Below are positions 36,251-45,946 of a stretch of 64,000 bases of DNA, in pieces. This stretch comes from JBKQVT01 sp963804825. Lineage in GTDB: Bacteria > Planctomycetota > Planctomycetia > Pirellulales > Thermoguttaceae. The position numbers and the translations under genes were made by a program. The DNA is taken from the NCBI GenBank assembly GCA_963804825.1, contig CAWDRV010000003.1, forward strand, positions 310,001 to 374,000. Reading direction: 5' to 3'. Every line of letters begins with the position of its first letter. The first letter of the stretch is position 1. A model generated the notes under the pieces. It did not search any database. It was not told the origin of the DNA and was given only the letters and a program-made list of their open reading frames with translations.

Positions 36251-36785
36251 CGACTAGCACATCTTCCAACAAGTTCTTGCCGGAAGCCTCGCTATTCGCT
36301 TGCGGTTTCGCAGGCAACGCTGACCGGCAAGAACTGTCTGCAGGTCGCACCAGGGATGGGAGGATCAGTTCGTTGTAGGTGGCGGTGGCGCGGTCTTCGC
36401 CGGCGCGGCGCTTGGCCTCGTGGATTTCTTCATAGCGGAGGCGGTGCTCTTCTTTCAACTGAAAGCCGAGGAATTCGCCCACCGGTTCAAGGGGCGGGGC
36501 GGCCGCCGGTTTGCGCGACCGGGCCGCCAGGCTCCGCGCGCGGCACAAGCGGCAGGGGTGATAGACCTTGCCGCCGCAGCCGGGGCAACGTTCGGGCGGC
36601 CCGGCAGGCTCCAGCGGATCGACGTCGCGGTCGCGGCGGAGTCGCTGATAGTCGGGCCGTTTCCCCGAGGCAATGGCCCCGATGGTCCCCCGGCTCACGC
36701 CGGTCAACAACGCGATCTTGCGATGGCTGAGCTTGTCTTCGGCCAGCAGGCGGCTGACTTTTTCGACCACGGACGGGGCCAGCAT
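36231..36785 (-). CDS. HTH / zinc-ribbon DNA-binding protein of the phage module
   Basis: About 184 residues from MLAPSVVEKVSRLLAEDKLS. The helix-turn-helix is HRKIALLTGVSRGTIGAIAS (residues ~21-40), followed by a zinc-ribbon CPGCGGKVYHPCRLC. It resembles proteins encoded near phage terminases, but could be a regulator of the module because it is its first gene. The 3' end has been overwritten by a dispersed 95-bp repeat and a heptad array, which supply about the last 40 residues. Confidence 0.65.
   Translation of the reverse strand: MLAPSVVEKVSRLLAEDKLSHRKIALLTGVSRGTIGAIASGKRPDYQRLRRDRDVDPLEPAGPPERCPGCGGKVYHPCRLCRARSLAARSRKPAAAPPLEPVGEFLGFQLKEEHRLRYEEIHEAKRRAGEDRATATYNELILPSLVRPADSSCRSALPAKPQANSEASGKNLLEDVLVAKSLNP
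36262..36355. repeat. Dispersed ~95-bp repeat, copy 1
   Basis: Starts TCTTCCAACAAGTTCTTGCC and ends GGTCGCACCAGGG. An exact 12-bp stem AGTTCTTGCCGG / CCGGCAAGAACT encloses CGCTTGCGGTTTCGCAGGC. Copy 2 at 59317-59411 is about 85-90 percent identical by eye. It lies in the 3' end of the HTH gene. Confidence 0.9.
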
Positions 36786-36804
36786 CGTGCTTCTCCAGGT
36801 GCAC

Positions 36805-36850
36805 AAAAAAAAAGGCCCGCCGTCGGAGACATCGCCTCCGGCGGCGGGCC
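36805..36850 (-). terminator. Intrinsic terminator after the mreB-like gene
   Basis: On the minus strand GGCCCGCCG pairs with CGGCGGGCC, with an inner CGGAG/CTCCG extension, followed by nine T residues. It lies 97 bases past the stop of the mreB-like gene and immediately before the first gene of the phage module, so it insulates the module from host transcription. Confidence 0.85.
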
Positions 36851-36946
36851 CTTGTGGATGCCTGTCGGATCAGGTTCTTGGGATACCCGCTTCTGAGAAA
36901 GACCTTAGCAGAAGCGGTGGCCCATTTTCAAGAGAAGAATCGCGGA

Positions 36947-37994
36947 TTACACGTCCTCGTCGCTTGATTGGAGCGACGGCCGCCACTGCCGGAGGTGTTC
37001 CAGGCAGATCAACAGTCCCTTGGCCACCGTGCCCAGCGGGTCGGGGGCGACGCGGACGGGCAGCCCCGTCTGCTCGCCGAGGAAGCGGTCCAGCCGCCGC
37101 AGCAGGGAGCCGCCGCCGCAAAGGACCATGCCATGCTCGACCAGGTCGGCGGCCAGGTCGGGACTGCACTGGTCGAGGGTCATTTTCACCGCTTCGAGAA
37201 TGGCCTCCAGCGGATCGCCCAGGGCCTGGCGGACCTCTTCGCTGGTGACGGTGGCTTTGCGGGGCAGGCCGCTGGCGGTGTCCAGGCCGCTGACCTCGGC
37301 GACGAGTTCCTCTTCCAGCGGCGCGGCGCTGCCCAGGTCGATCCGCAGGCGTTCGGCCGTCGGCAGGCCGATGCGGAGGCTGTAATGGCGGCGGAGGTAA
37401 TCGGCGATCGCCCGGTCCATGTGGTCGCCGCCGGTGCGGATGGATTGCTCGGCCACCGGCTGGGCGAGGCTGAAGACGGCGATTTCCGTGTTGCCGCCGC
37501 CGACGTCGCAGATCATGCTGGCCAGCGGTTCGGCCAGGGGCAGGCCGGCGCCGATGGCGGCCGCCTTGGCCTTGCCGATGAGCCAGACTTGCCGCGCGCG
37601 GCGCGCCCGACGCTGTTGAAGACCGCCCGACGCTCGACCGGCGTGATGCGGCGGGGCACGCCCAGCAGCGCCGCGGCGCAAGCCGCCAGCCGGGCGGCTG
37701 CGCCTTGCGGATAAAATAGCGGAGCATCGCCTCGCAGAGCTGAAAATCGGCGACCACGCCGTCGCCCAAGGGATGAACGACGTCGATGCTCTCGGGCGTG
37801 CGGCCTTCCATCTGCCGGGCGAGGTGTCCGACGGCGCAGCCCCCGGAGAGGATGCGGCCGCTCCCGTGCTGGACGGCCACGACGGACGGCTCGTCGAGCA
37901 GAATTCCCTCGCCGGCCGCGCCGATCCGCGTATTGGCCGTCCCCAGGTCGATGGCCAGGTCACAGCGGAAGTATTCGAGAAGGTGTTGGAGCAT
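36947..37994 (-). CDS. mreB: Rod-shape-determining protein MreB-like, frameshifted
   Basis: Start at MLQHLLEYFRCDLAIDLGTA; the phosphate-1 motif DLGTANTRI is clear. Connect and phosphate-2 motifs follow as ICDVGGGNTEIAVFSL, and the adenosine motif is MVLCGGGSLLRRLD. About 348 residues. Between 37690 and 37615 two one-base shifts occur: the middle stretch GVPRRITPVERRAVFNSV is in the third frame. MreB is an actin-like filament protein that guides cell-wall synthesis; the conserved middle segment argues for sequence errors rather than decay. It ends in a strong terminator. Confidence 0.85.
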
Positions 37995-38007
37995 CCCTGC
38001 ACACCTA

Positions 38008-38106
38008 AGGATAAAGGAGGAAGGATAAAGGATGAAGTGCCGCGGGCCAGGCGGGCCGTCCTTCATCCTTTATCCTTCATCCTTTATCCTTTCTTTATCC
38101 TTCATC
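38008..38106. repeat. Inverted AAGGATA/AAGGATG heptad arrays
   Basis: AAGGATA, AAGGAGG, AAGGATA, AAGGATG, then about 21 bases, then CCTTCAT, CCTTTAT, CCTTCAT, CCTTTAT and decayed units. The arms can pair. The stop codon of the 83-residue gene (38095-38097) is inside the right arm. Confidence 0.9.
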
Positions 38107-38346
38107 GTTTTCCTGCGCCGCGGGCCAAGCCCATGCCACGAGCGTCGTGTGCGCGGCGGCGCTTTCACGCATCCAAACCCGGGGGGCGCCCTTGTTGGCT
38201 TTTTGGTCGTAGGCCGCCATGTAGAGATAAAGGAACACGCAACTGACAATGATCGCCAACAGTGCGATCACCAGCAGGAACGTATACACGTCGGGGGCCG
38301 GTTTGCGATAGACCGCCGGTTTCTCAGTCGAGCCTGTCGAAGACAC
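38095..38346 (-). CDS. Small single-pass membrane protein
   Basis: 83 residues. One membrane helix (VYTFLLVIALLAIIVSCVFL) at ~20-42 with a short cytoplasmic proline-rich N-terminus and a C-terminal outside segment. It overlaps the coiled-coil gene upstream by 23 bases, so the two are co-translated. The last residues NDEG and the stop come from a heptad repeat. Similar small proteins accompany the coiled-coil gene in planctomycetes, by memory; function unknown. Confidence 0.7.
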   Translation of the reverse strand: MSSTGSTEKPAVYRKPAPDVYTFLLVIALLAIIVSCVFLYLYMAAYDQKANKGAPRVWMRESAAAHTTLVAWAWPAAQENDEG

Positions 38347-39187
38347 GGTCGCCTCGCTGCATCGGGCTTCTGAGCATATCGGGTATAACGCGGCAGACGG
38401 CCGAACTGGGCGTGGTTTGGGTCACTTCGATGCGGCCCACGTAACCGCCACCCGTCCGCATGACTTCCAGCTTGTGTCCCTTGCGCAGACCGTCGTCGGC
38501 GCCGATCGAGATCTCGACCAGGTTCTGTTGCCGAACGTCCAGAACGACGCCTTCCAGGGGATGCGGCGGCTGCTTGGCCTTGTAGTCGCTTTTGTAGTTG
38601 ATGCCGAACCATCGCAGGGCCTCTTGGGCCTTGGCGAAATCGGCGGCCAACTGCACGTTGCGCTCCTTCAACTGCGCGAGTTCGTCGGCGGCGTTGTGCC
38701 AGTCGGTGGTCAGATTAAACACTTGCTTGGTCTTGGCATCGAGCTCTTCGTGCGCCGCTTTGAGGTTGGTCTCCAACTGCGCGTTATCCTTGCGAAGACC
38801 GGTCATTTCGCTGAGGGTTGCCGCCAAGGTGGCTACGGCCTGCTGCGCCTCCGTCGTCTTCGTGTCAATCAGCTTCCGATCTTCGAGATGCTTCTCCCGG
38901 AGCTGTTGGTTCTTCTCTTCCAGCGTCCCGAGGGCCTGGCGCTTTTCGGCCAGCTCCCTTTGCAACTCCCCATTCACCTCCAAGTTCTTCTGGGTCTCGT
39001 CCTGGAGGGTCTTTTTCGCGTTGGTCAACTGCTGCGTCAGGCCGAGGTCATGTTCTACGGTCTTCGTCGGATTGTCGACCAGCAGCTTGTAGTTGGTAAA
39101 GGTCGCATAGTTCATCACGGCAAACGCCATGAACACGAGGCTCATGACGAAGATGAGAACGGTGAAGATTTTGCCGACGAGGTTCAT
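38324..39187 (-). CDS. Membrane-anchored coiled-coil protein
   Basis: 287 residues. An N-terminal helix (GKIFTVLIFVMSLVFMAFAV) anchors a long coiled coil (residues ~45-200, rich in E/K/Q/L heptads), ending in a beta domain (HPLEGVVLDVRQQNLVEISI, GGYVGRIEVTQTTPSSAVCR). This layout resembles a planctomycete-conserved protein; the C-terminal domain also recalls MreC-type beta domains, which would suit the adjacent mreB. No stronger claim can be made. Confidence 0.7.
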   Translation of the reverse strand: MNLVGKIFTVLIFVMSLVFMAFAVMNYATFTNYKLLVDNPTKTVEHDLGLTQQLTNAKKTLQDETQKNLEVNGELQRELAEKRQALGTLEEKNQQLREKHLEDRKLIDTKTTEAQQAVATLAATLSEMTGLRKDNAQLETNLKAAHEELDAKTKQVFNLTTDWHNAADELAQLKERNVQLAADFAKAQEALRWFGINYKSDYKAKQPPHPLEGVVLDVRQQNLVEISIGADDGLRKGHKLEVMRTGGGYVGRIEVTQTTPSSAVCRVIPDMLRSPMQRGDRVFDRLD

Positions 39188-39415
39188 ACACGACCTCTCC
39201 TTCTCTGATCCATGCGATCGGGGGGGTGCCGCAGTGATGCCGCTAGATTATCTAGCTAGTATAACTTCGCCTATTTTGCGGTGTCAACCGAAATCAACAT
39301 GGGGAGGGGGAAAGGCGGCGGTGGACGGGCGGAATATGCCACGATCCCACCCAGAGTGGGCATATCCTGCCATCAGCGCGGGGCACATGCCGGACGAGCG
39401 CGTTTGCCCGGCGTG

Positions 39416-41355
39416 TCATGGCGCTGCTTCGCGATTGCGCGGGCCAGTCGCCTGAAAACGATCCCGCCGGCAGGCGCAGGGACCGAGCAGTCCCAGCGCG
39501 ATGCAGGCCGCCAGACATAGCCCGGCCGGCCAGTCGCCATGCGTCCGATACCAACTGCTCCGCGGGTCGAAGCGGACTTCGGCCAGCAGCGTGTCCGCGT
39601 CGCGGCGCGGCCCTTGTTGCTTCAGTCGCCCGTCGCCGTCGATCCAGGCCGAGAAGCCCGTGTTGGCGGCGATCAACAGCGGTTTGCGGCACTCGACCGC
39701 GCGAAACACCGCGCAGGCCAGGTGCATGTCCAGTTCGCTGGAGCCCCAGAACCAGCCGTCGTTGGTGAGGTTCACCAGCACGTTCGGTTCTTCGCCCCGG
39801 TCTTGCAGCTTGTTGATCTGATCGCGGAGGACGTGCGAGAGGACGGTTTCATAACAGATGTTCGGCGCGATCCGCAGTTTGCCCAGGGTGAACGCGGCCG
39901 GGCCCTGGCCCTCGCTGAGGTTGTCGCCCAGCGGCGTCAGCCTTTGCAGCCACGGAAAGCGATCGGCCAGGGGCACGTATTCGCCGAACATGACCGGGTG
40001 CATCTTGTCGTAATGGCCCGCGAGCTTTCCATCGCGCGAGAGGAAGGCGGCCGAGTTGAAATTCTGCACCCGCGACGGTCCGAAGTGCTCCCGAGCGACG
40101 CCGAGGATCATGGCGGTGTCGAACAGCCGGGCCGTGTCGCTCATGCCCTGAAGGGAATCCTGCGCCGCCTGTTTCAACTGCTTGCGAAACTTGGCGGGCG
40201 GCAGTTCCGCGCACTGTTCCGGCTGGCCGCAGTTGGCGTCGTAGGTGGTCCACGGCCAGGGGAGCATGGTTTCCGGCCAGACGATCAGGTCGATCTTTTC
40301 ATGTTTTTTGGCTGCCTCCCGGACCGCCGCTTGCGACCATCGCAAGTAGTGCTCGAAAATCTTCTTCTGCATGGCGGGGTCGCACTTCATGCGCGTGTCG
40401 ATCGAGCCTTGGATCAGGGCGATCCGGCCGTCGGGCGGCGCCTTCTCGTCGGCCGGAAGAATGCGGACATGGCCGTAAACCAGCGCGGCGGCCAAGACGG
40501 CCAACGCCGGCGCCAACGGCCACGCCGCCCAACGTCTGCCGTCGCAAGGCACCATCCGCCCCAAGCACGCCGCCACGAACATCACCAGGAAGCTCACGCC
40601 AAAGGCCCCCGCCAGGTCGCTGATCTGAATCAACTCGATCCAGCGGTACTGGGTATGGCCCAGGCTGGCCATCGTCATGCCCGTCAACACGTGGGCCCGG
40701 GCCAACTCCAGGCCGGTCCAAACCACCGGCGCGGCCACGATCACCGGCACGCCGAGCCGATGCACCGCCACGCGCGACAGTCCCACGAACAACGGAAAAT
40801 AGAACGCGAAGTAGAACGACAACGCCAGCCAGCCGAAACACGTGGCCCAATGGGGCAGCCGCAGCCAGTGCAACGCGGCCAGCCAGAAGGCAAAACCCAC
40901 CAGCCACAACGTGCAATAGGGCCGGCGTCGCCACCATCGGGCAGACGCCAGGCACAGGCAGAATGCCGCCGGCCAAAGGACCAGTTCCACCGCCCAGAAT
41001 CCCGCGTATCCCCAATCGTTCCAGACCCACACGGCGGTCATACAGCCGGCGAACCACAGGCCCCACGCGATCAGCAAGACGAAGGGGCGGCGTCGGCGCG
41101 GCGGATCGGTCGCCAGCGGCGGCAATTCCTTCCGCCGCACCAGCAGCACCCACCAGATCGGCGCGATCCACGCCAGCGGCCAAAGCCCCAACGGCGGCAG
41201 GGCCGCCCACAACAGAACGCCGCCCACCGCGGCGAGGCCGAACGTGGAGCGAGCCCAAGCTTGAGAAAAAAGGATGAAGGATGAAGGATGAAGGATGAAA
41301 GACGCGCGCTGCGCGGATTTGTGTCCTGCTTCCTTCATCCTTGATCCTTCATCCT

Positions 41356-41359
<4 letters not shown>
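39416..41359 (-). CDS. lnt: Apolipoprotein N-acyltransferase
   Basis: Multi-span N-terminal region (six to seven helices from residue ~35, LAAVGGVLLWAALPPLGLWP) followed by a nitrilase domain with the catalytic set: Glu in IVWPETMLPW, Lys in YDKMHPVMFGEYVP and Cys in NICYETVL. Lnt adds the third acyl chain to lipoproteins in the inner membrane. The start is unclear: the only ATG codons lie in heptad repeats, and the first ~35 residues (MKDEGSRMKEAGHKSA...) are translated repeat. The start-stop overlap with the glutamine amidotransferase gene is also formed by that repeat. Confidence 0.9.

Positions 41360-41371
<12 letters not shown>
41269..41371. repeat. Inverted AAGGATG heptad arrays at an lnt / amidotransferase junction
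   Basis: Four AGGATGA units (41269-41298), 30 bases of spacer, then six TCCTTCA units (about 41330-41371). Read on the minus strand the right arm gives (AAGGATG)n, which supplies the stop of the amidotransferase gene and the ATG of the lnt frame as an ATGA overlap. Confidence 0.92.
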
Positions 41372-41946
<575 letters not shown>

Positions 41947-42020
41947 GGAAGGCGGCGCCTCGGGATAAACCAACGTATGCAGTCTACCCCGTTTGGCGTC
42001 GCGCGGCCAGAGGGAAGGCA

Positions 42021-42151
42021 GAGGGATTGGGGATTAGGAAAGCCCCCGGACTGCGTCCGGGGGCGCGATGCGAAACCGCAAGCGTGCAAACACGCGGATC
42101 TTTTGGTTCCAACCCCCAACCCTAAATCCCCTAATCCCCAATCCCCAAGCC
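42021..42151. repeat. Heptad arrays flanking a GCGAAACCGCAAGCG core
   Basis: GGGATTGGGGATTAGG at 42023-42038 and CCCTAAATCCCCTAATCCCC about 42120-42150 are inverted to each other. Between them lies GCGAAACCGCAAGCGTGC. The right arm ends two bases before the stop of the FliN-like gene. Confidence 0.85.
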
Positions 42152-42153
42152 CT

Positions 42154-42588
42154 TTACTTCCTTTTGACCGCACGGAAACGTTCCCCGGGCAGGGTGATCG
42201 AGAGGATGCGCAAGCCGAACTTGTCGCCGACCTTGACGGCCTCGCCGCTGGCAATCGGACGATCGCCGACCGAAAGTTCCAACAAGTCCTCGCACGATTT
42301 TTCGAACTGGATAATGGAGCCGGGGCCCAATTCGACAATCCGCCCCAGGGCTTGGCGCTTCCTCGCCAAGGTGACGACCACTGGGACCTGGATATGCAAC
42401 AAGCTGCGGGTGTAGGGGGGCAGGGCAGTAGGGCGGGCGGCCGGGCACGGGGCTTCCGCTTTGGCCGGCGGCGCGACTGCCGCATCAGGCGGCGGCGGCG
42501 GCGTGGAAACCGGCTGACCCGCCTCGGCGGCGCCGGCTTGGTCTGCCGTTTCGACGGCATCGGCGGTTGGGGAAGTCGGTTCGGACAT
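42154..42588 (-). CDS. FliN/FliM-type (SpoA domain) motor-switch protein
   Basis: 144 residues from MSEPTSPTADAVETAD. A proline/alanine-rich N-terminal half precedes the SpoA domain: IQVPVVVTLARKRQALGRIV, ELGPGSIIQFEKSCEDLLEL and GEAVKVGDKFGLRI. This is the fold of FliN, which forms the flagellar C-ring, and of related type III secretion proteins. No other flagellar genes lie nearby, so assignment to the motor is by family only. Confidence 0.85.
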   Translation of the reverse strand: MSEPTSPTADAVETADQAGAAEAGQPVSTPPPPPDAAVAPPAKAEAPCPAARPTALPPYTRSLLHIQVPVVVTLARKRQALGRIVELGPGSIIQFEKSCEDLLELSVGDRPIASGEAVKVGDKFGLRILSITLPGERFRAVKRK

Positions 42589-42789
42589 CGGCGGCCTCGA
42601 ATCCCCCTTGTGCGGGGGCATCCTTCGGTGCGCAACGCGACGGCGTACGATCGGGCTATCGCATTCCTATTGAATATCGGCCGATCTGCCCGCAAACTTT
42701 GCCCAAACCGCAAACCCCTCCCTCGACCCGTGCAAGCATCGCTCCCCTCTCACCCCAACTCGAACCCGGAACGGGAAGGGACCTCGTTT

Positions 42790-44075
42790 TCAGCCGCTGA
42801 AACGACGGCAGACCAGCGCGATGTTCTGGCCGCCGAAGCCGAAGCTGTTCGACAGCGCCACGTCGCAACGGGCCTGCCGGGCGACGTTCGGAATGTAGTC
42901 CAAGTCGCATTCCGGATCGGGCGTCTCATAGTTGATCGTCGGCGGCAAGACGTTGTCGCGAATGGCCAACAAGCAGATGATCAACTCGGTCGCCCCGGCC
43001 GCGGCAATCAGGTGCCCCATCATGCTCTTCGTGCTGGAAATGGGAACCTGGTACGCCCGCGGACCGAAGACCTGCTTGATGGCCAGCGTTTCGACCTTGT
43101 CGTTGACCGCGGTGCTGGTGCCGTGGGCGTTGATGTAGTGGACCTCGTCGCTGCCGACGCCGCCGTCGGCCAGGGCCAGCTTGATGCAACTGATGGCGCC
43201 GCGGCCCTCGGGATGGGTGTCGGTGATGCGGAAGGCGTCGGCGGTCGAGCCGTAGCCGACGATTTCGCCGTAGATATGCGCCCGCGGGCCCGGGCGCGAT
43301 CGAGGGCTTCGAGCACGATCATGCCGGCCCCTTCGCCCAACACGAACCCGTCGCGGTCGCGATCAAACGGCCGCGAGGCCCGGGTGGGCTCGTCGTTGCG
43401 GGTGCTCAAGGCGGTCAGGAGGTTGAAGCCGGTCACGCCGAACGGGTGGATCATCGTGTGGGTGCCGCCGGCCAACATCACGTCGGCCTCGTGGCGGCGG
43501 ATGATCTCGACGGCCTCCCCGATGGCCTGGCTGCTGGCGGCGCAGGCCGTCAGGCAGTTGATGTTCGGTCCCTGGGCGTCGAACAGGCTGGCCAGGTGGG
43601 CGGCCGGCATGTTGGGCTCCTGCTCCAGCTCGGCGATGGGATGGAGCAGTTCGACGCCGGCCTTGGTGAAGCGGCCCAGGTCCAGCGTCGCGCCGCCGGA
43701 AAGCCCGGCCACCATCATTTCCGCGAAACGGTCGAAGTCCTGCTGCCCTTCGCCGGCGCCGGTGTAAACGCCGAACCGTGTGGGGTCCAACGGGCTCTGC
43801 TGGACGCCGGAGTCGGCCATCGCTTTTTTTGCGGCGCCGACGGCGAAACGGGTGTGCAGGCCCTGGAACTTCCAGTCCTCGGGGTCCTCGCCCGCGTCGG
43901 AAAGGTCCCAGTCGCGGACCTCGGCGGAGATCTTGGTGGGGAAGTTGCTGGCGTCGAACCGAGTGGTGACGCCGACGCCCGATTCGCCCCCGAGCAGCCG
44001 GCGCCACATGGTTTCAATGTCGGCGCCCAGGGGAGTGACGCAGCCGATGCCGGTGACCACGACGCGCCGTCTCAT
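42790..44075 (-). CDS. Beta-ketoacyl-ACP synthase II-like (FabF family), frameshifted
   Basis: Start MRRRVVVTGIGCVTPLGADI. Active-site Cys lies in NINCLTACAASSQAIGEA (position ~175), and the two His in YINAHGTSTAVND and MMGHLIAAAGATE. About 427 residues if joined. The frame breaks near 43280 after ALDRARARG; one extra G in the CGCGGGCG run restores GAHIYGEIVGYGS, so this is almost certainly a homopolymer error. The start overlaps the preceding dehydratase stop (ATGA). It condenses malonyl-ACP with acyl-ACP. Last gene of the fatty-acid cluster. Confidence 0.9.
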
Positions 44076-44628
44076 GGCTGTTTTCCTTCCGTGGCGCCGG
44101 GCGGCGACGGGCGCCGTGAACCACCGCCCAGCAGGTTGGGCGGCGGCGTCAACCGGCTGCCGTCCGCGGCATGGCCGACCTGAAACGCCCCCAACAGGTG
44201 CATCATGTGCAAGAATGTCTCGGGCTCGAAAAGCTCGCCACGTTGGGCGCATTGAGATGAACGAAGACGATCGCGGCCTGGGCCTGGAGCACGCCGTTGT
44301 TGTGGCTGGTGGCCGTGACCGCCGCTCCTTCCTCCCGGATGTACTCGATGGCGGCGGTGTAGAGGAGGGTGTCGCCGGGCCCCGCGTCGCCGAAGAACTC
44401 GACCTTGGGGATCTTCGCCAGGATGACCTTTTCGGTGAAGCAGTTATGTTCGCAGACCAGCAGCCCGCCGGTCTGGGCCAGCCCCTCGATCACCAGGGAA
44501 TTGGGGAGGACCGGATGCTTGGGGAAATGGTCGTGGAGGTAGTCTTCGGCCAAGGAGACGCATTTGACGGCCTTGGCGTACCGCCCGCTCTCGAATTCCA
44601 AAAACCGATCGATCCAATACCAGCGCAT
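44072..44628 (-). CDS. 3-hydroxyacyl-ACP dehydratase-like (hot-dog fold), frameshifted
   Basis: Starts MRWYWIDRFLEFESG. Hot-dog motif with the catalytic region PKHPVLPNSLVIEGLAQTGG. The frame breaks near 44235 after NVASF; an added T in the TTTT run gives FEPETFLHMMHLLGAFQVGH and an end ATEGKQP that overlaps the fabF start by four bases. About 186 residues. It differs from the second dehydratase (45947) and may act on a different chain length or serve a polyene-type pathway. Located between acp and fabF. Confidence 0.8.
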
Positions 44629-44687
44629 CGCACAAACCTTGCACAAGCCTTTTCGGCCGGGGGCGGCCGCGCCATGCGCGGCGCGGC

Positions 44688-45080
44688 TCAACCGGCGACC
44701 CCCACCTTGCCTTCGATGAAGCGGCACATGTCGGCCACGGTCAGCAGGTTTCCGAAGTCCTGCACGACCGGGTTCTTGGAGAAGTCGTCCAGGTTGGCGA
44801 ACGGCATCCGCCTGCGCAGCTCGGCCAATCCCACCTCGGTGACCCGGCCGTCCTGCACGTACTTCGAGTCGGTCAGCACGTCCTCGGGGAAGAGTTCGCC
44901 GCGGGGGATCTTGATGGAGAACGCCTTTTCCAGACGGAAGACGATGTCCAGAAAGTCGATGGACTCGGCCCCCAAGTCTCCCACCAAGGTGGCCTCGGGG
45001 ACAATCTCGTCTTCATCGACCCCGAGGGCGTCCACCAAGGCGGTCTTGATCTTGTCGTAAATCTCGTCCTTTGTCGGCAT
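44688..45080 (-). CDS. Acyl carrier protein-like, with long C-terminal extension
   Basis: 130 residues; ordinary ACPs have 75-90. The carrier domain is at residues 1-75 with the phosphopantetheine serine (Ser40) in GDLGAESIDFLDIVF. The C-terminal extension (ELRRRMPFANLDDFSKNPVV, LLTVADMCRFIEGKVG) is predicted helical and may dock the dedicated synthase. Adjacent to fabG and a dehydratase gene. Confidence 0.88.
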   Translation of the reverse strand: MPTKDEIYDKIKTALVDALGVDEDEIVPEATLVGDLGAESIDFLDIVFRLEKAFSIKIPRGELFPEDVLTDSKYVQDGRVTEVGLAELRRRMPFANLDDFSKNPVVQDFGNLLTVADMCRFIEGKVGVAG

Positions 45081-45177
45081 TGTGCTTGACCTCCCAAGCT
45101 ATCTAAGTAAAGAACCAAGGACCCCAAGGTCCGGTGTATTCCACGTTTGCGTTGCGTTCCGTTTTCCGCGGTTTCCT

Positions 45178-45930
45178 TTAATGTCCGCCCAGGCTCAAAC
45201 CGCCGTCCACGCGCAGCACCTGGCCGGTGATGTAGGCGGCGTCGTCGCTGGCCAGAAAGGCGACGACGCGGGCGACCTCTTCCGGCTTGCCGATGCGCTT
45301 CATCGGAATGGCGCTTTGGATCTGCTCGCCGGCCACCCCGCGCACCACCTGGCTCATGTCGGTCTCGATCATTCCCGGGGCCACGGCATTGACGCGGACC
45401 TTGCGGACCGCCAATTCCTTGGCCAACGCGCGGGTCAGTCCGTTGATGCCGCCTTTGCTGGCGGCATAGTTGACCTGGCCGCGGGAGGCGAATTCCGCCG
45501 CCGTGCTCGAAAGGTTCACGATGCTCCCGCTGCGCTGCATCATCATCGGCTGCGTGACGGCGTGGCAATAGTTGAACGTGCCGCCCAGGTTGGTGGCGAT
45601 CACGTCCTGCCATTGCCGCGCGGTCATGGCCCCCAGCAGGCCGTCCTGGACGATGCCGGCCGAATTGACCAGGACGTTGAGGTGCTGCCATTGCTCGACG
45701 AGCTGATCGACGATCTGGTGCGCCCGTTGCAGGTCGGCGACGTTGGCCTGGAAGGCCGTGACGCGGCCCGCCGGCAAGGCCAGTTCGGCGATCAGGCCCT
45801 CCGCGGCCGCCTGGTTGCTGTGATAGACCAGGGCCACCGTGGCGCCCTCGGCCGCCAATTGCGCCACGCACGCGCGGCCGATGCCGCGACTGCCCCCCGT
45901 CACCAATGCCGTCTTGCCTTCAAATCGCAT
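45178..45930 (-). CDS. fabG: 3-oxoacyl-ACP reductase (FabG)
   Basis: 250 residues, intact. Rossmann motif TGGSRGIG at 11-18, NSAGIVQD at 89-96, catalytic Ser142, Tyr155 and Lys159 (NYAASKGG). C-terminus MKRIGKPEEVARVVAFLASD and YITGQVLRVDGGLSL match FabG. It reduces 3-oxoacyl-ACP with NADPH in the cytoplasm. Between the fabZ-like gene and the acp gene. Confidence 0.95.
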   Translation of the reverse strand: MRFEGKTALVTGGSRGIGRACVAQLAAEGATVALVYHSNQAAAEGLIAELALPAGRVTAFQANVADLQRAHQIVDQLVEQWQHLNVLVNSAGIVQDGLLGAMTARQWQDVIATNLGGTFNYCHAVTQPMMMQRSGSIVNLSSTAAEFASRGQVNYAASKGGINGLTRALAKELAVRKVRVNAVAPGMIETDMSQVVRGVAGEQIQSAIPMKRIGKPEEVARVVAFLASDDAAYITGQVLRVDGGLSLGGH

Positions 45931-45946
45931 GGCTCTTTCGTCGCGA

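Noticed and set aside
17522..36785. Prophage integrase or attachment sites
   Set aside because: No tyrosine or serine recombinase motif and no duplicated ends flanking the module were seen; tRNA-His is 13 kb away and intact.
17522..36785. Firm claim of a gene transfer agent
   Set aside because: No evidence of host-DNA packaging or shared ancestry with known GTAs; kept as a hypothesis.
43260..43300. Programmed ribosomal frameshifting as an explanation for split genes
   Set aside because: Junctions are at varied homopolymers with no shared slippery site or downstream structure, and occur in unrelated genes.
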